Below, in pieces: positions 38,001-49,234 of a DNA stretch of 64,000 nucleotides. The stretch spans positions 620,001 through 684,000 of the forward strand of contig NC_064039.1 in the NCBI RefSeq assembly GCF_932526225.1, given 5' to 3'. The number at the start of each line of letters is the position of its first letter. Position 1 is the stretch's first letter. A program made the translations under genes and the position numbers. The stretch comes from Nematostella vectensis (lineage: Eukaryota > Cnidaria > Anthozoa > Actiniaria > Edwardsiidae). Below the pieces are notes generated by a model, which saw nothing but the letters and a program-made list of their open reading frames with translations, was not told the origin of the DNA and did no database searches.

Positions 38001-39778
38001 AAGACTCTAAACAAAAATGGTGTCAGAAGAAATTAAAATAGCTTCTATTGGAATTTTCTAACAAAAGCATGTCATTACACAATTACTGACATGTTTCAAC
38101 ACAAGGTTGAAAAGAATTTTGAATGCCTCTTCTACTCTGTTAGTACATAATGAACTTTTCAACCTTGTGTTGATTTATAGCTTGTCTACACCATGTCTGC
38201 CATCTAGTTTTTCTACAGCTTGTCTGTAGTCTATCTAGTTATACCATACGGTTCAAACTTTGGTACAAGATTTTTTATGGCAAATGAGAGAAAGTGTTCA
38301 ATATTGGATTTTGCTATGTTTTATGACACTTCCTTGTAACAAATGGCTAACATTATAATAACATTACTTCAGTAATCTTGTATCAGTACGGTATCATCAA
38401 ATGAATTATGGCAAAATACCGACTTTATATTTTGGATAAATGATTTCATTTTTAAAAGTACTCATCTACATAATTATATCAACTGGGACAGGAAACATAA
38501 TCATTTTAAGCATCATACGGTATCAAATCACCATAGAAGCAAAGTTAATGACATCTCAGAGGGTGGGTGGCAAAATGCAACAATTATTTTAAAGTTGAGA
38601 ATACACAGAAGGATATTCCAAAATGTCCGCTTTCCCTGAACTTATTCCCTTTTTTATCTTATGTAAAGAAAGAATTTACATTATGGCCTTGGCTTAGCGA
38701 CTTGAAAAAAAAAGTTTGCACATATCACGCCACAAAATAATTTAACACAACAATGGGAGATGTTTCGTTAATAATAAACTTTATGATAACAAATCCCCAG
38801 AGCGCCTATGGCTAGAGCAGTTTAGCGGGAAGTCGCAAAAATATTTCAAACCAACGTAAAACTCGAAGAGTTTTTTTGATACGGTGCTTATATTACAGCT
38901 GTAAACAAAACAAAAAAAATGAACCTTTGAGATAACCACAAAATAGTCGATTTATGATCGCGCAACCTGATCAAATTTATAAAAGGAAAATCTGACGAAA
39001 GATCATACAAGTGCCAGAGCGTTGCTAAAAATATTTTTTGGTAATTTTTTTTCTAAAAAAAAGCGGAAGTTTTATTCGCAAATGATATCAACCCTTCAAA
39101 TCTCCATTGTAATGACCTAAACTTACGTTAAGGGACGAAAAACGGGCAGGATATTGAATAAAAACAACCTACACAGTAAACATTTTCTCACTAAGAAGAC
39201 ACGACAGTTTGATGGTCGTGCCGGATACAACATTACAAAAAGTTATATCAGAGTTTATTTATGTACTCTGTATAACTCAAATCCTTACCAAGACTATAAC
39301 ATATCTCCGTGGAACATCCTCCATAATTTTCCCAGTCTTTTTGGAAGTAATATTCTTTCTTCTTTCCGACAGGTTCGAAACAACATCGCGGATTTTAATG
39401 CGATCTTCCGATGTTTTCGAGTTTAGAATTCTGCGTAGAACAAGTGTTCTAGAATTCTTATTTGGCGATAGATATATCCTACGTAGCTCTGTGTCTCTGG
39501 GGTCGTTCTCGTGGCGATTATTACGGTAAAACTCAGGTATTTCCATGTCATTTTGACTGTACGAACCAGCGTACGCCAATTCACTCACTGCCGAAAGAGA
39601 GAAACAAAACATTACAACCGAAGCTCAGAAAATTGTCTCAAAGATTATAATGCTTAGGTCTAAAATTATAAAACCTCAACCAAACTATACCTGGATGACT
39701 AAGCTTCAATGCTATTACACCATTCTTCGGAAACAAAAAGGGTAACAAGAGTAAAAATTCGAAAAGACGAACAACCAT
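29048..39778 (-). CDS. PTPRR: KIM-type receptor protein tyrosine phosphatase (PTPRR/PTPN5/PTPN7 class)
   Basis: Exons 5' to 3': 39691-39778, 39289-39587, 36121-36246, 35334-35603, 33914-34048, 32796-33010, 32575-32664, 32284-32383, 31925-32006, 31332-31408, 31121-31258, 30858-30992, 30440-30600, 30155-30215, 29321-29373, 29048-29189. They sum to 723 codons plus stop with consistent phases. Signal peptide [16 protein letters not shown]; ectodomain to about 285; TM about 286-308 ([20 protein letters not shown]). The kinase-interaction motif [12 protein letters not shown] (378-389) binds ERK/p38 in this subfamily, and its RRGS serine is the PKA site. PTP domain: WPDHG with general acid D603; P-loop [10 protein letters not shown] with nucleophile C638 and R644. 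The Q-loop reads [12 protein letters not shown], with Glu682 where the family has Gln. The 5' boundary of the TM exon (34048 versus an alternative near 34026) is the least certain. Confidence 0.92.
29580..29652. repeat. Perfect palindrome, 35-bp arms and 3-bp loop
   Basis: Left arm 29580-29614 and right arm 29618-29652 are exact reverse complements around ccc (core ccttgcgctgtgtat/ccc). It sits in the PTPRR intron between exons 29321-29373 and 30155-30215. Transcribed, it would make a long perfect hairpin. Confidence 0.96.
30296..30455. repeat. Direct duplication including the PTPRR catalytic-exon donor
   Basis: The block gtcaggaatgtgttactatg ... cacgcac...tacagtgcacc occurs twice about 90 bp apart. 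The right copy overlaps the donor of exon 30440-30600 (GTGCACTGTAG/GTAAGTGCG on the coding strand, encoding the His-Cys of the P-loop); the left copy at about 30341-30366 reads GTGCACTGTAAGAGTGCG. Confidence 0.85.
33250..33930. repeat. About 75-bp degenerate repeat carrying the PTPRR TM-exon donor
   Basis: About six copies lie next to the real donor at 33914. Units contain taccaggcagacaatggcca then agatgataaggcatttatac and cagtatgtgcctggaaagag. On the coding strand this is the end of the transmembrane exon (encoding IILAIVCL) followed by GTAAGTATTA. Copies are at about 33250, 33342, 33612, 33686, 33762 and 33836, with spacing near 75 bp in the younger copies. Confidence 0.92.
34120..35225. 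mobile_element. Non-autonomous DNA transposon, about 1.09 kb, probable 8-bp TSD
   Basis: The body 34129-35217 starts cctcggagacccaggggtat and ends with its complement, with terminal inverted repeats of about 60-70 bp (through aaaataacccctggggaaca). Flanks are atgggccat (34120-34128) and atgggcat (35218-35225), consistent with an 8-bp target duplication with one extra base. It lies entirely within the PTPRR intron between 34048 and 35334. An internal self-complementary patch (ttggccgacctcccgaggtc) is near 34245. No transposase is seen; it carries a helicase-like scrap. The 8-bp TSD would suit hAT- or P-like elements; I do not assign the superfamily. Confidence 0.72.
34340..34560 (+). pseudogene. 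RecQ-like helicase fragment inside the transposon
   Basis: A plus-strand frame encodes [20 protein letters not shown] and FAQLP, resembling the motif 0 / motif I start of RecQ-like helicases (LKPEQ ... KDVF..LPTGFGKS). After the CCT of QLP a one-base shift restores TGFGKS, a Walker A core, which is followed at once by an in-frame TAG. It is therefore a broken, truncated helicase N-terminal fragment of about 70 codons. RecQ-like frames of this sort are often transposon cargo in invertebrates (family knowledge, not tested here). Confidence 0.5.
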
Positions 39779-41218
39779 CTTCCCTCCATCACAACTCTTT
39801 CTCGCCACGACTCCGAACGTTGAGTGAAAATATTAAAATTACGCATGCGTGAAAACACTCGAGTCACGTGATTTAAAGCACCTCTTGTTTACAGGTGAAT
39901 GTGGCAGGAGACAGTCTCAGGGATCAATTTGGTCTATGAGTATATTTTTTCACTTAATATTAAGGTTCAAGTATTCAGAAAAGAAACACAAAAAGGAACA
40001 CCGCACTACCTTGTTGTACCTGCCATTATATCAACAAGCACGTTCAGGAATTATTTTACAGAAGTGAATGGATGAATGAATAAAAAATGAAAATAACAAA
40101 ACACTTTTGCTATACACGATCTGGTGTCCTAGCGCCAAATTTCATGCAAATGGTTAACTTGAAGTAAAGGTATTGTTACATCCTCGGGGACACAGGGCGA
40201 CACGGACATCATAAAGTTGGAAAAGACGTCCTTTTTCCCTCTTTCTTTTGTCTTCGCGCAATCCCGCTTCCGGTCGCTGCGTCAACCTAGGTCAAAAGGA
40301 TGCTCAAAATAGAGTTCTGAACAACTTTTGAGAAAGCTTGTTTTACTGGCACCGATCTTCTTTCATTACTCCATTCACAGGAGTGGCAGATAAGCTTTTT
40401 TCAGCTATATAGTTAAGTATAATATATACAGTAAAATTTTCAACAGCTGTTCAGAGGATGAAAACAACAACAACAATAAAATCAGAAGGCGGGTGTCTTT
40501 TAGAGACTAAACTCTTCACAACTAGGTTTATCAAAACAAACGCTCAATTTGTAGTGGCAAGACATACAGGCAGGGTATACAAGGAGGAGGCACATTATTG
40601 CATTTAGTCTGAGCATTGTTTGTTTAAAAACGCGTGGTAATGTTTTGCCATTCATTCTTTTACTGGATCAGTTAGGAGTGTGATTATACTAGAGAACGTT
40701 GCGCCTTTTAAAGATACTGAATATACTTCATAAAATCATGACGTATGCAGGACATACCAAAGCCAATATACCCTCACCCGACCGAACAGGTATAACAGAA
40801 CCTTTCAGGAATAAAACGTCTCATTGTAGTTGTAGAGAGAGAAACCCTGCGGGCGTCAATCAGCCACAAATACTGCACCCCGACAACACTGGTTGGGTGA
40901 TAAAATCAACCGACGTAAAAGGAAATATAAAACAAGTGTTCTAGATGAGTTTATCCGGTTTACTTGACATATGTCATTGACCAACTTCTTGTTTTGCTGT
41001 AGGCAACCACTTCAGTAGTGTAAAATAGTGGTCGTTATATCGGAGCTGATCCTTTGGTAAATTATGCCTTTTTTAAATAAAACGACGAAGTTGGTCTCTT
41101 TAAAGAGCTTAGTTTAATGACTTGGATATAACTACAGTATTGAAGTAAGCTTTCCAGACAACACGAAATGAACACAATAATAAACAATTGCCGGTTCACA
41201 CTAAAGATGTTTTTTTAA

Positions 41219-41345
41219 CGGAGGGCAGGGAAGGGGGGCGGACGACGGACGGAAAGGGTCAGGAGGGCAGGGAAGGGGGGCGGACGGACGGAAAGGGTCA
41301 GGAGGGCAGGGAAGGGGGGCGGACGGACGGAAAGGGTCAGGAGGG
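41219..41345. repeat. About 40-bp G-rich tandem repeat, 3 copies
   Basis: The unit is about agggcagggaaggggggcgg followed by acggacggaaagggtcagg; the first copy has a small insertion. Strong purine bias on the plus strand. Confidence 0.92.
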
Positions 41346-41419
41346 CACATGCTACCACTATCGGGTTTTTTTCCTATAAATGCGCGGAAGGTTGGATAGC
41401 ATATAAGTTAATTTTGGAT

Positions 41420-41584
41420 TCCCTGCTCACACGTAAGTGTTGTTATTTTTGTTTATTTAATTGTTTTGTTATTTGTGTTATAGTAAACAGGTTTTGATTC
41501 TCTTTGTATGCCTATTCAATAATGTTAAAAGTAGAAATTTGGCAGACGCTATTTCAAATCACTACGTTTATTCCAAATTGTTGC
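41420..41584 (+). pseudogene. Duplicated fragment of HTRA2 exon 3 end and intron 3
   Basis: About 165 bp here match 47213-47376 closely: cctgctcacacgtaagtgtt versus cctgctcacaagtaagtgtt, then ttgttatttttgtttattta and gcctattcaataatgttaaa in both. The copy carries the last few codons of exon 3 and the donor of intron 3, and lies about 350 bp upstream of the HTRA2 start codon. Confidence 0.9.
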
Positions 41585-41931
41585 TTGTTCCCCTTACTAC
41601 CGGGTATGTGTATTTTGTTTTCTACATAAAAGCGCGGTTAACATACCTAAATATGAATCGAGCGTTACATGTATAAATCTATTGCTTGATGACGACATTA
41701 CACATTTTAAACGTTTTGTATTATTTTGCGGTACAAACACATCCACCGCCACTTTGGACTCCACCGCCTCTCCTGTAAATCAAAAGATGACTTGATGGAT
41801 TCAAATTTATGGCGTCATGATGTTGTGATATACTTGTATAAAGACTAGTATTTTTGTAATTACCTTCCAAAATGGGCTCGTGTGTGTTGAAACCACTATG
41901 GGTTCCCTGTGTGTTGAGTCGGATAGACAAG

Positions 41932-44900
41932 ATGGCGGCCGCCACCAAGAGACTCGGGGAAATTTCCCGTTCTATGTATTTTCTCCAATCGACGAGAAGA
42001 GTCTTCTTCGCTCAACAGCAATGCTCTCTATTCTCAAAGACTAGTAATAACAGCGCTTACGTACGGGAGTTTAAGACGACATGGCCCTATATTGGCTCCC
42101 TTATATTCGGTAGTTTTGTAGGCTACCAACTAAGAAACTTCTTCAATCAGAAAGAAATCGAAGAAATAAGCATTCTTTCTGAGGTGCACGCTAGATCAGA
42201 CCCAGGTAATGGATCACTCCCGCCTTCCAAGCGATTCAACTTTATTGCTGATGCAGTGGAAACGGCGGCTCCGGCAGTTGTGCGCATTGAAGTGACCGAT
42301 AGAAGAATGTCGGGTTATTACATGAGGGGACACAGGGGGCCGAGTAGTTTAGGATCAGGGTTTATTGTTAGCGAGGATGGCTTGGTGCTGACTAACGCTC
42401 ACGTGTTGGAGAACGCCACAGATGTCACTGTTAAGCTTAAGGATGGGCAGGAGTTCCGTGGGGAGTTGCTAGACCTAGATCCTGTAAAGGATTTGGCAGC
42501 AATCAAACTAAAGTCAATTAATGGGCAAGTAAGTATGTCACGTAAACATTCTTAAGATGACCAGGCGTTCCCATAGCTTCACATAGAAACGGTTGTTTTG
42601 GAGGGAGGCAATCGTCAGACATCTGTTTTTGATTGGCCAGATGATTTCTTGTCTCACTCTACAGCTCTCCCCACCCTACCCCTCCTTGCTCCCTCTAGTA
42701 AGCTACCATGATGAGATTTTACAATCGCTTTCCCTTTTTTCTTTTTCTGGAAAGCAGTAAAGTGTGTAAGAAATTACATACCTAACTAACTAATTATCCA
42801 ACTAATTAACTTGGTGCAATGATGTCCTCAATATTATACCAATCTCTTCCCCTTAACATATATGACAGTGTAATAAATCAATATTAGTTTGATTAGAGGC
42901 AGTTTTGTGATATTTTCATTTCTCTTTAATTTAATTCTGACTTGCTCAAATAACCCATGTCCAACACTATTTATCCAGCAAATAAAGTTTCCAACCATCA
43001 AGCTGGGGTCGTCTTCATTGCTCAGGCCTGGTGAATGGGTGGTCGCTATGGGTAGTCCTTTGATGCTTAGCAACACGGTGACATCAGGAATCATTAGCAC
43101 TGTACACAGAGGAGGGGGAGAGCTTGGTCTGCCTAACCGTGAGATGGAGTACATCCAAACTGATGCTCCCATCAATGTGGGTAATTCAGGTGGACCACTT
43201 GTTAATTTGGTGAGTACAACTTGTTCTACTGTGTTATAATTATGGAGGGGACACTTGTTAATTTGGAAAGTGCAACTTGTTCTACTGTGTTATAATTATG
43301 GAGGGGACACTTGTTAATTTGGTGAGTACAACTTGTTCTACTGTGTTATAATTATGGAGGGGACACTTGTTAATTTGGTAAGTGCAACTTGTTCTACTGT
43401 ATTATAATTATGGAGGGGACAATTGTTAATTTTGTGAGTACAACTTGTTCTACTGTGTTATAATTATGGAGGGGACACTTGTTAATTTGGTGAGTACAAC
43501 TTGTTCTACTGTGTTATAATTATGGAGGGGAGACTTGTTAATTTGGTGAGTACAACTTGTTCTACTGTGTTATAATTATGGAGGGGACACTTGTTAATTT
43601 GGTGAGTACAACTTGTTCTATTGTGTTATAATTATGGAGGGGACACTTGTTAATTTGGTGAGTGCAATTTGTTCTAATGTGTTATAGTTCTGGAGGGGAC
43701 ACTTGTTAATTTGGTGAGTGCAACTTGTTCTACTGTGTTATAATTATGGAGGGGACACTTGTTAATTTGGGGAGTACAACTTGTTCTACTGTGTTATAAT
43801 TCTGGAGTTGACACTTGTTAATTTGGTGAGTGCAATTTGTTCTACTGTGTTATAATTATGGAGGGGACACTTGTTAATTTGGTGAGTGCAACTTGTTCTA
43901 CTGTGTTATAATTCTGGAGGGGACACTTGTTAATTTGGTGAGTGCAATTTGTTCTACTGTGTTATAATTATGGAGGGGACACTTGTTAATTTGGTGAGTA
44001 CAACTTGTTCTACTGTGTTATAATTATGGAGGGGACACTTGTTAATTTGGTGAGTGCAACTTGTTCTACTGTGTTATAATTATGGAGGGGACACTTGTTA
44101 ATTTGGTGAGTGCAATTTGTTCTACTGTGTTATAATTATGGAGGGGACACTTGTTAATTTGGTGAGTACAACTTGTTCTACTGTGTTATAATTATGGAGG
44201 GGACACTTGTTAATTTGGTGAGTGCAACTTGTTCTACTGTGTTATAATTATGGAGGGGACACTTGTTAATTTGGTGAGTACAACTTGTTCTATTGTGTTA
44301 TAATTCTGGAGGGGACACTTGTTAATTTGGTGAGTACAACTTGTTCTACTGTGTTATAATTATGGAGGGGACACTTGTTAATTTGGTGAGTGCAACTTGT
44401 TCTACTGTGTTATAATTATGGAGGGGACACTTGTTAATTTGGTGAGTACAACTTGTTCTACTGTGTTATAATTCTGGAGGGGACACTTGTTAATTTGGTG
44501 AGTGCAATTTGTTCTACTGTGTTATAATTATGGAGGGGACACTTGTTAATTTGGTGAGTGCAACTTGTTCTACTGTGTTATAATTCTGGAGGGGACACTT
44601 GTTAATTTGGTGAGTGCAATTTGTTCTACTGTGTTATAATTATGGAGGGGACACTTGTTAATTTGGTGAGTACAACTTGTTCTACTGTGTTATAATTATG
44701 GAGGGGACACTTGTTAATTTGGTGAGTGCAACTTGTTCTACTGTGTTATAATTCTGGAGGGGACACTTGTTAATTTGGTGAGTACAACTTGTTCTACTGT
44801 GTTATAATTATGGAGGGGACACTTGTTAATTTGGTGAGTGCAATTAGTTCTACTGTGTTATAGTTCTGGAGGGGACACTTGTTAATTTGGTGAGTGCAAT

Positions 44901-47900
44901 TTGTTCTATTGTGTTATAATTATGGAGGGGACACTTGTTAATTTGGTGAGTGCAATTTGTTCTAATGTGTTATAGTTCTGGAGGGGACACTTGTTAATTT
45001 GGTGAGTGCAACTTGTTCTACTGTGTTATAATTATGGAGGGGACACTTGTTAATTTGGGGAGTACAACTTGTTCTACTGTGTTATAATTCTGGAGTTGAC
45101 ACTTGTTAATTTGGTGAGTGCAATTTGTTCTACTGTGTTATAATTATGGAGGGGACACTTGTTAATTTGGTGAGTGCAACTTGTTCTACTGTGTTATAAT
45201 TCTGGAGGGGACACTTGTTAATTTGGTGAGTGCAATTTGTTCTACTGTGTTATAATTATGGAGGGGACACTTGTTAATTTGGTGAGTACAACTTGTTCTA
45301 CTGTGTTATAATTATGGAGGGGACACTTGTTAATTTGGTGAGTGCAACTTGTTCTACTGTGTTATAATTATGGAGGGGACACTTGTTAATTTGGTGAGTG
45401 CAATTGTTCTACTGTGTTATAATTATGGAGGGGACACTTGTTAATTTGGTGAGTACAACTTGTTCTACTGTGTTATAATTATGGAGGGGACACTTGTTAA
45501 TTTGGTGAGTGCAACTTGTTCTACTGTGTTATAATTATGGAGGGGACACTTGTTAATTTGGTGAGTACAACTTGTTCTATTGTGTTATAATTCTGGAGGG
45601 GACACTTGTTAATTTGGTGAGTACAACTTGTTCTACTGTGTTATAATTATGGAGGGGACACTTGTTAATTTGGTGAGTGCAACTTGTTCTACTGTGTTAT
45701 AATTATGGAGGGGACACTTGTTAATTTGGTGAGTACAACTTGTTCTACTGTGTTATAATTCTGGAGGGGACACTTGTTAATTTGGTGAGTGCAATTTGTT
45801 CTACTGTGTTATAATTATGGAGGGGACACTTGTTAATTTGGTGAGTGCAACTTGTTCTACTGTGTTATAATTCTGGAGGGGACACTTGTTAATTTGGTGA
45901 GTGCAATTTGTTCTACTGTGTTATAATTATGGAGGGGACACTTGTTAATTTGGTGAGTACAACTTGTTCTACTGTGTTATAATTATGGAGGGGACACTTG
46001 TTAATTTGGTGAGTGCAACTTGTTCTACTGTGTTATAATTCTGGAGGGGACACTTGTTAATTTGGTGAGTACAACTTGTTCTACTGTGTTATAATTATGG
46101 AGGGGACACTTGTTAATTTGGTGAGTGCAATTAGTTCTACTGTGTTATAGTTCTGGAGGGGACACTTGTTAATTTGGTGAGTGCAATTTGTTCTACTGTG
46201 TTATAATTATGGAGGGGACACTTGTTAATTTGGTGAGTACAACTTGTTCTACTGTGTTATAATTATGGAGGGGACACTTGTTAATTTGGTGAGTACAACT
46301 TGTTCTACTGTGTTATAATTATGGAGGGGACACTTGTTAATTTGGTGAGTACAACTTGTTCTACTGTGTTATAATTATGGAGGGGACACTTGTTAATTTG
46401 GTGAGTACAACTTGTTTTACTGTGTTATAATTATGGAGGGGACACTTGTTAATTTGGTGAGTACAACTTGTTCTACTGTGTTATAATTATGGAGGGGACA
46501 CTTGTTAATTTGGTGAGTGCAATTTGTTCTACTGTGTTATAATTCTGGAGGGGACACTTGTTAATTTGGTGAGTGCAATTTGTTCTACTGTGTTATAATT
46601 CTGGAGGGGACACTTGTTAATTTGGTGAGTACAACTTGTTCTACTGTGTTATAATTCTGGAGGGGACACTTGTTAATTTGGTGAGTGCAACTTGTTCTAT
46701 TATAATAAGGGGGGGGGAGTTGTTAATTTGGAGAGTGATAAGTAAGTGCAGAGGCTGTAATAGTTATCTAATAGCAAGATTTAGACATATCTACAAAATG
46801 GCACTAAACCAAAGCTACAGGGAAAAGTTACAGAATTGTTACGGAATTTCTAAAACCCCTTGATGGAAATTACTCAATACTTTATTGGAAATTTTCTTAA
46901 ATTATTTTCATTTTGATTTTATTAGGATGGAGAAGTAATTGGCATCAATGTGATAACTGTCAAGTTTGCTGCTGGAATATCATTTGCTATACCTATTGAT
47001 GCTGCTAAAGATTTCCTGAAGGGAATCCCAGAAAGAAGGGGTTTAAAAAGTGGTGGGATTAGCCCAAGAAGGCTGGGTCCTCGTCAGCGATGGTATATTG
47101 GAATCAGTATGCTTAGCCTGACCCCCCAGATACTTGAAGAGCTGCAGAGACGAGATTCACGTTTTGAGGACATCAATGGTGGCGTCTTTGTTGCAGAGGT
47201 TAACTTTGAATCACCTGCTCACAAGTAAGTGTTGTTATTTTTGTTTATTTAATTGTTTTGTTATCTGTGTTATTTTTAACAAGTTTTGGATTCTCTTTGT
47301 ATGCCTATTCAATAATGTTAAAAGTAAAAATTAGACGGACCCTTTTTCACATCACTATGTTTATTCCAAATTGATTCTTCCATTTTTTATCCATTCTCAC
47401 AGGCAGATAATCCTAGCTATCTCTGATGTTTGTCAATAGAATTTGCCTCCAATTTGCTTTTTTAGTACTGCTATGAGAAATGTACATACCAAATAGAAGA
47501 TTTGCATTTGGGGACTTTCTATAGTACCCCCTAAAGTATGACCGCTTAACAGGTACATCATGTTGGCTAGTGACCACATTTTGAGTGGGGGTCTGTTAAC
47601 TCAGGCGACTATGTACTGACTGGGAAAAGCTACTACTCTATGTATGTACTGACTGGGGAAAGCTACTACTCTCTGTATGTACTGACTGGGAAATGCTACT
47701 TCTCTATGTATGTATTGACTGGGAAAAGCTACAATGTATGTACTGACTGGAAAAGCTACTACTCTATGTATGTACTAACTGGAAAAAGCTACTACTCTAT
47801 GTATGTACTAACTGGTGAAAGCTACTACTCTATGTATGTACTGACTTTGAAAAGCTACTACTCTATGTATGTACTGACTGGGAAAAGCTACTACTCTATA

Positions 47901-48387
47901 TATGTACTGAATGGGAAAAGCTACTACCCTATGTATGTACTGACTGGGAAAAGCTGCTACTCTATGTATGTACTGACTGGGAAAATCTACTACTCTATGT
48001 ATAAACTGACTGGGAAAAGCTACTACTGTATGTATGTACTGACTGGGAAAAGCTACTACTCTATGTATGTACTGACTGGGAAAAGCTACTACTCTATGTA
48101 TGTACTGACTGGGAAAAGCTACTACTCTATGTATGTACTGACTGGGGAAAAAAACATTGTGTGATATTGTGAGTTCCTTTATTACTAATTACTTTTGCTA
48201 ATTGTGATTTTTTTTGTTTAGATCTGGTTTAAAATCTGGGGATGTTATCGTCAAAATAAACAATGACAGCATTAAAACATCCAAGGAGGTCTATGAGTTT
48301 GTAAAGAAGGGGGAAACATTGGACATTGAGATAGTTAGAGGAGGACAAATAAAACATGTCACAATTAGCCCTCAAGTTGTGGGTTAA
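41932..48387 (+). CDS. HTRA2: HTRA2/Omi-like mitochondrial serine protease
   Basis: Trypsin-like plus PDZ protease of the mitochondrial intermembrane space, involved in protein quality control. Exons: 41932-42528, 42979-43209, 46926-47224 and 48222-48387; 430 residues (human 458). Residues 1-45 are Arg/Ser-rich like a mitochondrial presequence, and 51-66 form a membrane anchor. The catalytic triad is His157 (LTNAHV), Asp187 (DPVKDLA) and Ser269 (GNSGGPLV). The C-terminal PDZ spans about 330-430 ([22 protein letters not shown]). The start at 41932 (aagATGG) is chosen for the cleaner presequence; an in-frame ATG at 41872 would add 20 residues. Exon 2 could instead start at 42988, removing three residues and aligning slightly better, but CCAG at 42978 is the stronger acceptor. 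Intron 2 is almost wholly a 56-bp minisatellite. Confidence 0.94.
43186..46690. repeat. 56-bp minisatellite carrying the HTRA2 exon 2 donor, about 62 copies
   Basis: The unit is about gtgagtacaacttgttctac, tgtgttataattatggaggg and gacacttgttaatttg. The true junction is GGACCACTTGTTAATTTG/GTGAGTACAAC; every unit repeats ACACTTGTTAATTTG/GTGAGT, so the intron contains about 62 full copies of the donor. Two unit types alternate (gtgagtacaac versus gtgagtgcaat/c; aattatgg versus aattctgg). A 23-unit block is duplicated (see findings). Confidence 0.98.
47590..48155. repeat. 33-bp minisatellite in HTRA2 intron 3, about 17 copies
   Basis: The unit is about tactgactgggaaaagctac followed by tactctatgtatg. 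As 33 is a multiple of 3, a long open frame results, but it lies between exons 46926-47224 and 48222-48387 and is not coding. Confidence 0.95.
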
Positions 48388-48424
48388 AATTAACCCAAGT
48401 TAGTGTTAAAATCAAATTCAACAT

Positions 48425-48430
48425 AATAAA
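48425..48430 (+). terminator. Polyadenylation signal AATAAA for HTRA2
   Basis: Located 38 bp after the HTRA2 stop; a second AATAAA occurs at 48511-48516. Either could serve the transcript. Confidence 0.6.
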
Positions 48431-49108
48431 AGAGAGTATTATTTGTTTTTTTAAATGCAGATTAAATGATCTCTCATGCACTTCCAAACGTTGCCACAGA
48501 CTTTTATTTTAATAAAAGCACTAAGTGCTTATGCTTTTTGGATTAATAATAATAATGTCAATAATGATAATAATAATGGTACAGTATGTGGGAAACATTT
48601 TCATGCCACGCATGTGCACATTATGCCTTGACCCCTGAATAAAGCTCCCAGGCTCCAGACGGAAATTTGAGAATGAATGGGATGGAGTTAAAATTACTAA
48701 TCAACCGCCTGTGCCTTACATATGGCACTACCTATCTTATGGTGTACCCCACCTCCCTTAGGAGAATCTGGATCCACGACCATTAGATTAGTCTCCTTTG
48801 CAGCCGTATGGGTTTGTCAGTCGCGAAAGTGCTCCAATCCCCCACAATTGGTAGGAATTGGATTGTCGAAATATGCAAATATGTTTTTTTTCTTTTTTCT
48901 AATGTTGTGTTTCTTCCACTCTTTCACTTTTCTATTCTTCAACATGAATTTCTAAATCCACCTTTACCGACAGCCTAATTCTAGCTTGCATTTCAAAGCA
49001 AAACCAACGCATGATGGATACAAAAAATAACCTTCCTGTCATTTCCATCTTGATGGTGTACCTGTGCTGGATAACGCCGTGTAGTGGACTAAAGCGAGAT
49101 TTGTCAAC
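48431..49108. other. HTRA2 to ATG13 intergenic interval
   Basis: HTRA2 3' end and presumed ATG13 promoter, about 0.7 kb. Includes a taataataataatg-type simple repeat near 48545-48580 and a T-rich stretch near 48880-48900. No gene seen. Confidence 0.45.
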
Positions 49109-49168
49109 ATGGCGGCCATGACGGCAACAGAGAGAGCGAAAAGACGATCGAAATATTTACTAAATTAG
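49109..49168 (+). other. Possible upstream ORF in the ATG13 leader
   Basis: aacATGGCGGCCATGACGGC opens a 19-codon frame ending TAG at 49166-49168, 66 bp before the ATG13 start. The ATGGCGGC context also matches a YY1-type core-promoter element, so the site may mark the transcription start instead. Function not shown. Confidence 0.35.
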
Positions 49169-49234
49169 TCACTTCTACCTCTCAAAACAAAAAAAAAATT
49201 ATGAGATGTAGACATTTAGAGGGATATTGTAAAT

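Larger units (their letters stand above)
39779..41931. other. Divergent intergenic region between PTPRR and HTRA2
   Basis: About 2.15 kb holding the two promoters. Near 40180 tcctcggggacacagggcga resembles the terminus of the 34129-35217 transposon and may be a scrap of the same family. Further right are a GC-rich tandem repeat and a copied piece of HTRA2, listed separately. No gene is supported. Confidence 0.45.

Noticed and set aside
39849..41379. Short plus-strand ORFs between PTPRR and HTRA2
   Set aside because: No similarity, splice or coding pattern that I can support; one is in the G-rich tandem repeat.
47640..48164. 174-codon ORF ([11 protein letters not shown] repeats)
   Set aside because: 33-bp satellite within HTRA2 intron 3; flanking exons 46926-47224 and 48222-48387 join in frame without it.
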